From positions 1 to 16,610 of the forward strand of contig JAMORZ010000034.1 of NCBI GenBank assembly GCA_027063295.1: a DNA stretch of 16,610 nucleotides. Direction: 5' to 3'. Below the pieces are notes generated by a model, which was not told where the DNA came from, ran no database searches, and saw only the letters and a list, made by a program, of their open reading frames with translations. Made by a program: the position numbers and the translations under genes. Below are positions 5,824-13,756 of the stretch, one piece after another; within the stretch, counting starts at the first letter, position 1; every line of letters begins with the position of its first letter. The stretch comes from Sulfurimonas sp. (lineage in GTDB: Bacteria; Campylobacterota; Campylobacteria; Campylobacterales; Sulfurimonadaceae).

Positions 5824-6252
5824 ATGTTGTCACATCATTTAAAAGGTGCAGTAGAAGATTTAAGATCACTTATAGAGATAACACAAAAAGATATTGATGA
5901 TATTAAACAAGCACAAAATGACCCCCAGTTTGACAGATTGTCGCTTAAAGAAGAAAAGCTAAAAAATTTTGAAAGTAAAAAAGCGATGATTGATCATGCT
6001 ATCTCTACTTTGATGACATCAAACCCAAATAAACAACTTCCAGAACTACTTGATGCAGAACAACACAAATACTTAGAAGAGCTTAAAGAGGAGTTAAATA
6101 ATCTTAGAGAGATCAATAAAGAGTATGCAAAACTTGTACTCATTGTAAGTAATGTTTATAATGAATTTTTAGAACGCATTGTTCCTACAGAGATGCAAGG
6201 TTACAACAAAGTTGCTTCTAAAGGAGCATCTATCTTACAGGTGAGGGTATAG
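5824..6252 (+). CDS. flgN: FlgN-type flagellar export chaperone for FlgK
   Basis: The 142-residue, almost entirely helical acidic protein has the size and heptad-like pattern of FlgN: an N-terminal helix (MLSHHLKGAVEDLRSLIEIT), a central EEKLKNFESKKAMIDHAI helix, and a C-terminal amphipathic region (LNNLREINKEYAKLVLIVSN). FlgN chaperones bind the C-termini of hook-associated proteins in the cytoplasm and pilot them to the export gate. Its gene lies between flgM and flgK, the likely client, as in Campylobacter. The Shine-Dalgarno is AGGGG at 5813-5817. Sequence similarity within the family is low, so the call leans on position, length and composition. Confidence 0.82.
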   Translation: MLSHHLKGAVEDLRSLIEITQKDIDDIKQAQNDPQFDRLSLKEEKLKNFESKKAMIDHAISTLMTSNPNKQLPELLDAEQHKYLEELKEELNNLREINKEYAKLVLIVSNVYNEFLERIVPTEMQGYNKVASKGASILQVRV

Positions 6253-6254
6253 AG

Positions 6255-8135
6255 ATGGCTTCCATATTTAACAGTATTAACATCGGTTATTCAGGTTTAA
6301 ATGTAGCCCAAGTTGGTATCAATACAACAAGTAATAACATCGCAAATGCTGAGAGTGAAGGTTATACAAGACAAAGGGTTGTTATTGCATCTGCAACTCC
6401 GATGTCTATTACTCCAGGCCAAGTGGGAAATGGTGCACAGCTTCAAGATATAGAGCGTGTTTTTGATAACTTTGTGTTTACAAGATACAGTGGTGTTTCT
6501 GCGGATAAAGAGTATAGTGATTATGAGAAAAAGACATTAGAAGAACTTTCAAGTTACTTTCCAGAAGTAGATGGTGTTGGCATCAAATCAGATTTGAGTG
6601 AATACTACAATATGTGGCAAACATTTGCAGATAATCCTGATAATGATGCGATTAAGATCGCACTTGCTAGTCAAACACAAACATTAACAGATCATATTGA
6701 TCAGACCCGTGAACAAATTTTTGATTTACAAATGATGATAAATGAAGAACTTGCTGTTAATATTAATGAAGTGAACGATTTAACAAAACAGATAGCAGAT
6801 CTTAATATCGCTATAGATACTGCTGAAGCTGCTGGTGAAAACTCTGCAAATGAGCTACGCGATAAACGCAATGTACTAGAAAGAACTCTTTCACGACTTA
6901 TTGGTGCTGAAGTAACACAAGATCAACTTACATCAAATACTCAGATCGATAGTAACTCAAATATCAGAACAGGAAGTTATACTTTAAGTGTTAATGGTTT
7001 TAATATCGTTGATGGAAATACTTCGCATCCTATTAAATTGACAAAAGATGATAATGCACGAGGGTTTTACTCTATTTCGTATGAACGTCAAGATGGAACA
7101 TTACTTCCTATGGAAGAAGATATCAACAGTGGAAAAATAGGAGCAATACTTGATCTGCGTGGAGGTGCAATAGATAACACAAGTGGAATGCCTGTTGATG
7201 GTATCATCCAAAAAACACTTACCCAGTTTGATGCTTTTGCAAAAGGTATGATAGAAGGAACTAATAATATCTATGCTGCAAATGCTGTGCAGTCGATGGA
7301 GTCAAACAGTATAGATATTGCACCAGATAGACCTTTATTAGGTTCTGGTTATAATATTCATAAAGGTTCTTTTGATATAGTTGTATATGATACTGATGGA
7401 AATGAAGTAGCTGTTCGAGAAATAAAAATAGATACATCAACGACACTAGAAGGTGCTCAAGGTAGTAACTCTATACAAGGGCAAATGATTAAAGTTGTTG
7501 ATGATAATGATGATGGTAATGCAAATAATGACATTGATGATATAGTTGTATTTAATTATTCTTCTCCTGTTGATGGAGAAGATCGTTTAAGTTTTACGAT
7601 GGATCCTTCTTTTAAAGCAAAAGGATACACATTTGCTATTAGGGATAAACTAGAAGATAACTCTTTTAGTTCAGGAACAAACTTTGCAGGTGCTTTGGGA
7701 ATGTCTAGATATTTCGATGGAGATAGTGCATCTACAATGCGTTTGAGCTTAGATTTACGTGATAATCCTACACATATCTCTGCGGGATATTCTTCAGTAT
7801 CTGGTGACAATAGAATTGCTTTGGACATGGTACAACAACAGTTTGAAGAGTATGAGTTTAAAGTTGATGATCAGATCTATGATACAACTGTTTATGGAAT
7901 GTTTGATGTTACTGCTACTTATGTTGGAGTAGCTACTAACTCAGCAATCACTAGAAATGAAACAATAACAACAAAATTTAATGCAACAGAGCTAGAATAC
8001 CAAAGTATTTCAAAAGTAAGTATTGATGAAGAGATGACTAATCTGATTAAATTTCAGACTGCTTATGGTGCGGCAGCAAAGGTTATTACAACGATTGATC
8101 AAATGACACAAACACTGCTTGGAATCAAACAGTAA
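6255..8135 (+). CDS. flgK: Flagellar hook-associated protein 1 (FlgK)
   Basis: FlgK forms the hook-filament junction together with FlgL. The 626-residue protein starts with the axial-protein N-terminal domain (SINIGYSGLNVAQVGINTTS, then NNIANAESEGYTRQR). A long coiled-coil D1 region follows (about 140-215). The variable exposed domain covers about 220-575, and the C-terminal axial helix is SIDEEMTNLIKFQTAYGAAAKV. The stretch GALGMSRYFDGDSAS...NPTHISAGYSSVSGDN is typical of epsilonproteobacterial FlgK. The exposed domain carries an Asp/Asn-rich segment at 416-429 resembling a calcium loop. The ATG is two bases after the flgN stop. No signal peptide is present, in keeping with type III flagellar export. 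Confidence 0.96.
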   Translation: MASIFNSINIGYSGLNVAQVGINTTSNNIANAESEGYTRQRVVIASATPMSITPGQVGNGAQLQDIERVFDNFVFTRYSGVSADKEYSDYEKKTLEELSSYFPEVDGVGIKSDLSEYYNMWQTFADNPDNDAIKIALASQTQTLTDHIDQTREQIFDLQMMINEELAVNINEVNDLTKQIADLNIAIDTAEAAGENSANELRDKRNVLERTLSRLIGAEVTQDQLTSNTQIDSNSNIRTGSYTLSVNGFNIVDGNTSHPIKLTKDDNARGFYSISYERQDGTLLPMEEDINSGKIGAILDLRGGAIDNTSGMPVDGIIQKTLTQFDAFAKGMIEGTNNIYAANAVQSMESNSIDIAPDRPLLGSGYNIHKGSFDIVVYDTDGNEVAVREIKIDTSTTLEGAQGSNSIQGQMIKVVDDNDDGNANNDIDDIVVFNYSSPVDGEDRLSFTMDPSFKAKGYTFAIRDKLEDNSFSSGTNFAGALGMSRYFDGDSASTMRLSLDLRDNPTHISAGYSSVSGDNRIALDMVQQQFEEYEFKVDDQIYDTTVYGMFDVTATYVGVATNSAITRNETITTKFNATELEYQSISKVSIDEEMTNLIKFQTAYGAAAKVITTIDQMTQTLLGIKQ

Positions 8136-8140
8136 GTCTA

Positions 8141-8935
8141 ATGCCACGCTTTAGCATTTTTATTTTAGTTGGAATTTTTTGTTTCTCTTTTTTTGGAAAT
8201 TATTTTTACTCCTTAAGTGCTTATGAGCTTCATGCAGATGCTATCTTACTTGCTCCTGGTAGTGAACATATTTTAGGAACAGATAGATTAGGGCGTGATC
8301 TTCTTGCTCGTTTGATGGAAGGGGGAAAAGTTTCTCTTCTTATTGGTATTGGAAGTGCCCTAATAGCTTCGTTTATAGGACTTATATTTGGTTCTATAGC
8401 AGGATATTTTAGAGGATATGTAGATAAAGGTTTTGTAGTTATTGTAGATCTTTTTTTAACATTTCCTACATTTTTTCTTCTGCTTGCACTTGTGAGTTAT
8501 TTAAATGCTTCAGTTGTTGTACTTATATTGATTATATCTATTACCGGATGGATGACTACAGCAAGGCTGATCCGTTCTGAGAGTTTTAAAATTACCTCTC
8601 AACCTTATATTAAGATTTTAAAAATTGCAAAAGTTTCAAAAATAAAAATCCTTTTAAAATACTTTGCACCACTTTTAGCACCTATCTATTTTGTTAGTTT
8701 TACTTTTGGTGTAGGTGGTGCGATTTTAGCCGAATCCGGATTGAGCTTTTTAGGCTTGGGAATTGTAGCTCCACAAATGAGTTGGGGAAGTATCTTAAGT
8801 AGTGGAAAAGATGTTGTTGAAGTAGCATGGTGGGTAAGCTTTTTCCCTGGATTGATGATATTTTTAGTAACCTTTTCTCTGATAAATATCTCAAATTATT
8901 TACAGCAACAAACAAATAAAAGGGAGATTTCATAA
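8141..8935 (+). CDS. DppC/OppC-family ABC transporter permease with divergent coupling loop
   Basis: This 264-residue inner-membrane protein has the DppC/OppC signatures HILGTDRLGRDLLARLM (43-59) and GGAILAESGLSFLGLG (192-207) followed by PQMSWG, with about six transmembrane segments, so the fold assignment is secure. The cytoplasmic EAA coupling loop that contacts the ATPase normally reads like YVEAARALGAS. Here it aligns with YIKILKIAKVS (156-166), so the EAA and the conserved Gly are lost. No substrate-binding protein, second permease or ATPase gene is visible in the window. It follows flgK by 5 bp with no strong Shine-Dalgarno and overlaps the next gene by one base, so it is probably on the flagellar transcript. 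The substrate (peptide, nickel or other) cannot be predicted. Confidence 0.85.
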   Translation: MPRFSIFILVGIFCFSFFGNYFYSLSAYELHADAILLAPGSEHILGTDRLGRDLLARLMEGGKVSLLIGIGSALIASFIGLIFGSIAGYFRGYVDKGFVVIVDLFLTFPTFFLLLALVSYLNASVVVLILIISITGWMTTARLIRSESFKITSQPYIKILKIAKVSKIKILLKYFAPLLAPIYFVSFTFGVGGAILAESGLSFLGLGIVAPQMSWGSILSSGKDVVEVAWWVSFFPGLMIFLVTFSLINISNYLQQQTNKREIS

Positions 8936-9954
8936 TGGTAGTACAAGAAAAAACATCTATAGGATCTTACTTTATTGTGATGGCAAGTATTGTGATTGTT
9001 CTAGCTGGTATAAAGAGTGCATCTAGTATTGTTGTTCCATTTTTACTCTCTTTGTTTATTGCCATTATCTTATCTCCTGCTTTTCTTTTTTTTAAACGCC
9101 ATAAATTTCCAGATATACTTGCTTTGACATTGGTTATTAGCACTTTTGTAGTTTTTATTGCTCTTATTGCTAGTTTGATAGGAACATCACTACAAGATTT
9201 TAGTGCAAATATTGATAGTTATTCAAAAAAGATGAGTATCTATTATATATCTCTAGTAGAGTTTGCTGCACATTTTGGGATCAATATAAGTGTTGAGGAG
9301 TTTGCAAGTTTTGTAAACTCAAAGCAGATTATGCTTTTTGCAAGTTCAATTATAAAAAGTATGAGTTCTATGTTTACAAATGGCTTTGTTATTTTACTGA
9401 CAGTGATTTTTATGCTTTTAGAATCGCAAACATTTGTTAAAAAACTTATTCGTATTGATAAAGAGAAAGTCACTGCAGTACATATTGAAACTATTTTTAC
9501 AAAGATTAAAGAGTATATGATGATAAAGGCATTAATATCATTGCTAACAGGGTTTATTGTCTGGGGAGCACTTTTAGCTGTTGGTACAGATTATGCCTTT
9601 TTATGGGCTGTGCTTGCTTTTATATTAAACTTTATTCCAAATATAGGTTCTATAATAGCTGCTGTTCCTGCAGTATTGATAACTTTGGTACAATTGGGGA
9701 GTATGAGTGCTTTAATTGTGAGTATTATTTACTTAACAATTAACATTGTTATAGGTTCTATATTGGAGCCAAAAGTGATGGGTAAAGGCTTGGGTCTTTC
9801 AACTCTTGTTGTTTTTCTCTCTTTATTATTTTGGGGATGGTTACTTGGTATGGTTGGAATGTTACTGTCTATCCCTTTAACAATAATGGCAAAAATAATT
9901 CTTAACGAAAGTAAAGAGAGTAAATGGATTGCCGTTTTACTTGGAAGTGAATAA
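8935..9954 (+). CDS. PerM/AI-2E-type membrane transporter family protein
   Basis: The 339-residue polytopic protein has the layout of the AI-2E/PerM family: paired N-terminal helices (about 11-50), another near 60-84, an extracytoplasmic region (about 88-150), and a C-terminal bundle. The motifs ILNFIPNIGSIIAAVPA (230-246) and EPKVMGKGLGLSTLVV (278-293) with WGWLLGMVGMLLSIPL (300-315) are diagnostic. Known members export autoinducer-2, or act as Na+/H+ antiporters or permeases, so the substrate here is not predictable. The ATG overlaps the previous TAA by one base (TAATG) and has AGGGAG upstream. It ends 17 bp before the convergent tRNA-Glu gene. Confidence 0.9.
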   Translation: MVVQEKTSIGSYFIVMASIVIVLAGIKSASSIVVPFLLSLFIAIILSPAFLFFKRHKFPDILALTLVISTFVVFIALIASLIGTSLQDFSANIDSYSKKMSIYYISLVEFAAHFGINISVEEFASFVNSKQIMLFASSIIKSMSSMFTNGFVILLTVIFMLLESQTFVKKLIRIDKEKVTAVHIETIFTKIKEYMMIKALISLLTGFIVWGALLAVGTDYAFLWAVLAFILNFIPNIGSIIAAVPAVLITLVQLGSMSALIVSIIYLTINIVIGSILEPKVMGKGLGLSTLVVFLSLLFWGWLLGMVGMLLSIPLTIMAKIILNESKESKWIAVLLGSE

Positions 9955-9971
9955 AATGTTTGAAGAAAAAG

Positions 9972-10046
9972 TGGTGACCCCTAGGAGACTCGAACTCCTG
10001 TAACATGGATGAAAACCATGGATCCTAACCGCTAGACGAAGGGGCC
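9972..10046 (-). tRNA. tRNA-Glu (anticodon UUC)
   Basis: On the minus strand the 75-nt sequence folds as a complete tRNA. The acceptor arm is GGCCCCT/AGGGGTC (one G-T pair) with discriminator A and encoded CCA. The anticodon stem is CATGG/CCATG with loop TTTTCAT, giving anticodon TTC. The T-arm has TTCGAGT. It is the second gene of a two-tRNA transcript, 13 bases after tRNA-Lys. Confidence 0.96.
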
Positions 10047-10059
10047 ACTAAAGTTGTTA

Positions 10060-10135
10060 TGGTGTCCCGTGATGGATTCGAACCATCGGCCACATCATTA
10101 AAAGTGACGTGCTCTACCAGCTGAGCTAACGAGAC
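10060..10135 (-). tRNA. tRNA-Lys (anticodon UUU)
   Basis: On the minus strand the 76-nt cloverleaf has acceptor GTCTCGT/ACGGGAC (one T-G pair), discriminator A and encoded CCA. The D-arm is GCTC AGCTGGTA GAGC. The anticodon stem is CGTCA/TGATG with loop CTTTTAA, giving anticodon TTT. The T-arm is GATGG TTCGAAT CCATC. It is first in the transcript, driven by the promoter at 10164-10192. Confidence 0.96.
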
Positions 10136-10163
10136 ATTGTGTTCTCTTGTTTAAGAGGTCGAA

Positions 10164-10192
10164 ATTATAGACAAAAAAAAATATAATGTCAA
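10164..10192 (-). promoter_or_regulatory. Perfect-consensus sigma-70 promoter of the tRNA-Lys/tRNA-Glu operon
   Basis: The complement reads TTGACA (10187-10192), a 17-bp spacer containing a run of nine T, then TATAAT (10164-10169). This is an exact match to the canonical sigma-70 promoter, about 30 bases before the tRNA-Lys 5' end, as expected for stable RNA. Confidence 0.9.
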
Positions 10193-10213
10193 GGAAAATA
10201 TCAAAAAAATGAA

Positions 10214-10229
10214 AAAAATTTAAATTTTT
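10214..10229. other. AT-only palindrome between the tRNA promoter and batA
   Basis: AAAAATTTAAATTTTT is a perfect 16-bp palindrome made only of A/T tracts, 23-38 bp upstream of the batA -10 box. Such tracts bend DNA and can act as UP-like elements. It could also be compositional chance. The rest of 10136-10264 holds the two promoters and no gene. Confidence 0.35.
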
Positions 10230-10251
10230 CTCATTTTTCGTAATTTTAGGC

Positions 10252-10257
10252 TAGAAT
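10252..10257 (+). promoter_or_regulatory. -10 box of the bat operon; predicted leaderless start
   Basis: TAGAAT lies only 7 bases before the batA ATG (10265), so transcription would begin at or next to the start codon. No Shine-Dalgarno is present at a usable distance; the nearest AGG, at 10248-10250, is 14 bases away and upstream of the predicted RNA start. Confidence 0.5.
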
Positions 10258-10264
10258 ATAGATA

Positions 10265-11188
10265 ATGAATTATTATAATTTTGAATATCCAATATTTTTA
10301 TTAGCACTGCCTTTGCTTCTTTGGTGTCTATATCGATGTCAAGAGAGATTGAAGAGTCGTTATTTTGTACATCTTCATTTTATGCAAATTAAAAAAAGAA
10401 ATATTCCATGGGAACTTTTTTTGAAAATAGCAGTGACATTGTCTACAATTTTTGCTTTAAGCTCTCCTGTTATAATAGATACAAAAAATCCTTTTAATAG
10501 AATGGGTAAAGATATTGTACTTATACTTGATGCGAGTGGTTCGATGAGTGCATCAGGATTTGATACAACGAACACAAGTCAAGATTCTCAAAGAGTAAGT
10601 CGATTTGAACTAACTAAAAGAGTTGCAAAAGATTTTCTTCTAAAACGTGATATGGATAATATAGGGATAATAGTATATGGAGATTTTGCTTTTATTGCAT
10701 CACCAATAACGTATGAGAAAAAAGTTCTTAGTCAAATGTTGGATTATATAACACAGGGGATGGCAGGACAAAATACAGCAATAGGTGAAGCATTGGCTGT
10801 TGGGGTGAGGGCATTTGAACATTCAAAAGCAAAAAACAAAGTGATGATACTATTAAGTGATGGTGAACACAATAGTGGATCTATCTCTCCAAAAGATGCA
10901 ATGAAACTTCTCAAAGACAAAAAGATAAAAACATATACTATTTTTATCGCAAATCAACAAAAAGATAGCAATCCTTTACTTGGGCGAATTGCACAAGAGA
11001 GTGGAGGAGTTTTTTATAGTGTGACCTCATTGGAGGAACTCAAAAAAGTATATAAAGAGATAGATAGCTTAGAATCATCAAAAATTCGATCAAGAGAGTA
11101 TAAATTCAAAGAGTATAAGTACCAAACCTTTTTACTCTTTGGAGTTCTTTTTTTATTGGTTTTGATGTTAAAAAGGGTTTGGCGATGA
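10265..11188 (+). CDS. batA: BatA-like VWA-domain inner-membrane protein
   Basis: The 307-residue protein opens with the BatA-type start FEYPIFLLALPLLLW, two N-terminal membrane segments (about 8-22 and 52-70), a von Willebrand factor A domain (about 83-265) and a C-terminal membrane helix (287-302). The metal-ion-dependent adhesion site is complete: DASGS (89-93), Thr171 in QNTAIG and Asp199 in LLSDGEHN. Bat proteins work with MoxR AAA+ ATPases in envelope integrity or protein assembly; their clients are largely unknown. The ATG has no Shine-Dalgarno and is 7 bases from a -10 box, suggesting leaderless translation. It overlaps the BatB-BatC gene by 4 bp (ATGA). Confidence 0.88.
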   Translation: MNYYNFEYPIFLLALPLLLWCLYRCQERLKSRYFVHLHFMQIKKRNIPWELFLKIAVTLSTIFALSSPVIIDTKNPFNRMGKDIVLILDASGSMSASGFDTTNTSQDSQRVSRFELTKRVAKDFLLKRDMDNIGIIVYGDFAFIASPITYEKKVLSQMLDYITQGMAGQNTAIGEALAVGVRAFEHSKAKNKVMILLSDGEHNSGSISPKDAMKLLKDKKIKTYTIFIANQQKDSNPLLGRIAQESGGVFYSVTSLEELKKVYKEIDSLESSKIRSREYKFKEYKYQTFLLFGVLFLLVLMLKRVWR

Positions 11189-12624
11189 CATTTATAAATC
11201 CTGAGTATTTTTGGTTATTGCTCTTTATCTTGGCTATGATGATTCGTGGTGATCTTTTTCATAGAAAATTTGAGTCTATGGGTTATGTAGTTAGTTTTGT
11301 TTTTTTTGTGATTGCTCTTGCAAGGCCTGTTGTTGAGCAAGAACCACTTGATACAAAAGAAAAATATTATGATGCTGTTGTCGCTGTTGACCTTTCATAC
11401 TCTATGAGGGCTACAGATAAAAAACCAAATAGATTGGTTTATGCAAAAGAGAGTTTAGATCAGTTGTTGAAAAAAACAACACAGACACGTTTTGGTGTTT
11501 TAGGTTTTACAACTAATGCGATTATCCTCTCTCCACTAACACAAGATAGAGAGATTTTAGAGTATCTTTTTTCATCATTAGATGAAAACCTCATACTTAC
11601 AAGAGGGAGTGCTATTATGCCTGCATTGAAATTGGCACGAGAGATGAGTGATGCACAAGTTGTAAGTGTTGTATTTTTTAGTGATGGAACAGATCAAGAG
11701 GAGTTTACAAAAGAGATAGCTTTTGCAAAAAATTACAATATGTATATCAATATTTTTATGTGTGCTACTCCAATGGGTGGTGTTATCCCACTAAAAGATG
11801 GAGAAGTACTACATGATCAAAATGGGCATATCGTAGTGAGTCGTCAAAATCAAAGAATCAGATCTCTTAGTGATGCTACAAATGGAGTATATACGACATC
11901 TATAGATGAGATAGTAAAAGCACTTCATCATCAAAGAGAAGGTGAAATGGAGCAGATAACAAAAGTGATGCAAAATGAGGAGCTGTTTTATTATTTTATT
12001 TTTATTGGTTTTATCTTCTTTTTCATCTCTGCAACATCATTAAAGAGATATATGTTTGTACTTCTTTTACTTTTAGGATTGGAGCTAGATGCTGATATCT
12101 TAGAGTTTGCAAGAGATGATAATTATGTAGCATTTACAAAAGGTGTAGAGTTTTATAAGCAAGGGGAGTATAATCATGCCTTAGAGTCTTTTGAAAAAAT
12201 ACATACAAGTGAAAAACAGATACAGGCTGTTGTTTATTTTAATATTGCTAATAGCTATGTAAGAATGGAGCAGTTCAAAGAAGCAAAAGAAGCATATATC
12301 AAATCTTTGACACTTCAGTATACGAAAGAAGCTGATGAAAATTTAGCTTATATTCGCAAAGTGAAAAAACAAAAAAATGTAGCGAACAAGAAAAAGGATA
12401 AGGAGATTAAAGAACAAAGAAGTGCTTCAAAAACAAAGCAAAGCAAACAAGGGGGAGGTTCAAATATGAAGATAGATACAAGCACAAATAATGGTAGTTC
12501 AGACAGTATAAAAAAAACACAAGGGATGATAAAGCTTGATATGAACAGAATGAAAAGAGCTCTTAGCTCCAAACAATATGAACTTATAAACGCAAGGAGT
12601 ATCAATGAAGAGAAACCTTGGTAG
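11185..12624 (+). CDS. batB: BatB-BatC fusion: VWA domain plus TPR protein
   Basis: I use the ATG at 11185, with AAGGG at 11173-11177 and a 4-bp overlap with batA, rather than the TTG two codons upstream; this gives 479 residues. Residues 1-290 are BatB-like: two membrane segments (about 8-20 and 35-48), a VWA domain with intact MIDAS DLSYS (69-73), TRGSA near 139 and FSDGTD near 166-170, then a membrane helix (about 268-285). A second hydrophobic stretch (289-299) leads into a BatC-like half. That half has two or so TPR units (about 312-385; AFTKGVEFYKQGEYNHALESF and FNIANSYVRMEQFKEAKEAY) and a Lys/Ser-rich tail. BatB and BatC are usually separate proteins. The second hydrophobic stretch would be the relic of the BatC signal/anchor and may place the TPRs in the periplasm. 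Confidence 0.85.
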   Translation: MTFINPEYFWLLLFILAMMIRGDLFHRKFESMGYVVSFVFFVIALARPVVEQEPLDTKEKYYDAVVAVDLSYSMRATDKKPNRLVYAKESLDQLLKKTTQTRFGVLGFTTNAIILSPLTQDREILEYLFSSLDENLILTRGSAIMPALKLAREMSDAQVVSVVFFSDGTDQEEFTKEIAFAKNYNMYINIFMCATPMGGVIPLKDGEVLHDQNGHIVVSRQNQRIRSLSDATNGVYTTSIDEIVKALHHQREGEMEQITKVMQNEELFYYFIFIGFIFFFISATSLKRYMFVLLLLLGLELDADILEFARDDNYVAFTKGVEFYKQGEYNHALESFEKIHTSEKQIQAVVYFNIANSYVRMEQFKEAKEAYIKSLTLQYTKEADENLAYIRKVKKQKNVANKKKDKEIKEQRSASKTKQSKQGGGSNMKIDTSTNNGSSDSIKKTQGMIKLDMNRMKRALSSKQYELINARSINEEKPW

Positions 12625-13708
12625 TCTCATTGTTATTATTTTGCTAGTGCCAACACTACTGATAGCACTACCTTACAAATGGGAAGTGATGAGCTCAAAA
12701 AAAAGAGCATATACAAATGAAGCAATTTTTATAGAGTATAAGTGCACTTTTGAAAATAGTTCTGAAGTGTATGTAATTGATTTTCATCCACAAAAAAAGA
12801 CAAAAGATTATGAAGTTGTTCTAGTGCGTGAAACAGAAAAGATACAAGATAAACATCGTGTTAATAGTTTTGAGTATCTTTTGTTTGTGAAAAAAGGGGG
12901 AAGATTTGTTTTTGCACCAGATGTAACCATGAAAGAAACAAATGAAGATTCAATTAAAAACAGTGTGTTGGGAAGAGATAATGCAAATTATGAAGAGTAT
13001 CGTCTAACAAAACAAAAGCAAAGAGCTTTAATCTTTGATATTGTTCCTCTTGCAAATGATCTTGTAGGGGATTTTAGATTGAAGGTAGATCATCTTCAAG
13101 AGGGTGTTAAGGCTTTTGAACCTTACCATTTAGATGTAACTATTTCTGGAAAAGGTAATTTTGAAGCACTTCAAAAAATAGAGATGAAGATCGATGATGT
13201 AAAAGTTTTTACTCAACCACCAAAGAAAAATGTAAAACTTACAAAGGATGGGTATGAGGGAGTTTGGAAACAAACTTTTTCCTTTGTTGCACAAAAAGAT
13301 TTTACAATACCAAAGATAAAGATAGCTTATTTTGATCTTCAATCTCAAACAGAGAAGTTTTTAGAGTATAATGCAACAGATGTTAAAGTAACACAAGGTT
13401 ATGAAATTGCAACACTTATAGATGAAGAGAAACAAGACTTTACTTTTTCTTGGGAATATGGGTATTATTTTTTAACATTTTGTCTTGGTTTTTTAGTTGC
13501 AAAGGTAAAACTACCAAAAAGAGTACATAAAAAATCTCCTAAAGATGTAATATTTTCTCAAAAATTGCAAAATGCAAAGAGTATAGATGAGATAGCTGTT
13601 CTTTTAGTGTTGCAAGATTCTAACTATTATAAAGAAATTATTAGAAAAATTGATAAAAATAGTTATAAAAAATTATCAGATATCAAAAAAGAGTTAATGA
13701 GGTATTAA
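12605..13708 (+). CDS. batD: BatD-like protein (short form)
   Basis: The 367-residue protein has an N-terminal signal/anchor (MKRNLGSLIVIILLVPTLLIAL), an extracytoplasmic beta-rich part (about 25-275), a C-terminal membrane helix (285-300) and a basic cytoplasmic tail of about 65 residues. The segment LDVTISGKGNFEAL (176-189), followed by a FTQPPKK strand, is the GxGN signature repeated in BatD/oxygen-tolerance proteins, and the part before it resembles the first BatD Ig-like domain. Many BatD proteins are longer, with more repeats. The start is well set by AAGGAG at 12594-12599, and the gene overlaps batB-batC by 20 bp. It is presumed to act with the two VWA proteins on the outer face of the inner membrane. 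Confidence 0.8.
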   Translation: MKRNLGSLIVIILLVPTLLIALPYKWEVMSSKKRAYTNEAIFIEYKCTFENSSEVYVIDFHPQKKTKDYEVVLVRETEKIQDKHRVNSFEYLLFVKKGGRFVFAPDVTMKETNEDSIKNSVLGRDNANYEEYRLTKQKQRALIFDIVPLANDLVGDFRLKVDHLQEGVKAFEPYHLDVTISGKGNFEALQKIEMKIDDVKVFTQPPKKNVKLTKDGYEGVWKQTFSFVAQKDFTIPKIKIAYFDLQSQTEKFLEYNATDVKVTQGYEIATLIDEEKQDFTFSWEYGYYFLTFCLGFLVAKVKLPKRVHKKSPKDVIFSQKLQNAKSIDEIAVLLVLQDSNYYKEIIRKIDKNSYKKLSDIKKELMRY

Positions 13709-13720
13709 TATTATTTCTCT

Positions 13721-13726
13721 TATAAT
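13721..13726 (+). promoter_or_regulatory. -10 box upstream of the lipoprotein pair
   Basis: TATAAT lies 12 bases after the batD stop and 30 bases before the ATG at 13757, with a T-rich stretch upstream (TTATTTCTCT) and no -35 box. The lipoprotein genes can therefore be transcribed independently of the bat genes. Confidence 0.6.
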
Positions 13727-13756
13727 TTCGGCAAAATATAACAAAAGGTGTTAAGA

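Noticed and set aside
9972..10135. tRNA genes as an integration site for a mobile element
   Set aside because: No integrase, direct repeat of a tRNA 3' end or compositional break was seen on either side.
11632..11640. TTGGCACGA, a perfect sigma-54 -24 element
   Set aside because: The matching -12 position reads ATGA instead of TTGC, and the site is inside the VWA domain coding region.
12348..12605. Minus-strand open frame with a hydrophobic, Phe/Leu-rich product
   Set aside because: It is the complement of the Lys-rich tail of the BatB-BatC gene (poly-AAA read as TTT) and has no start signals.
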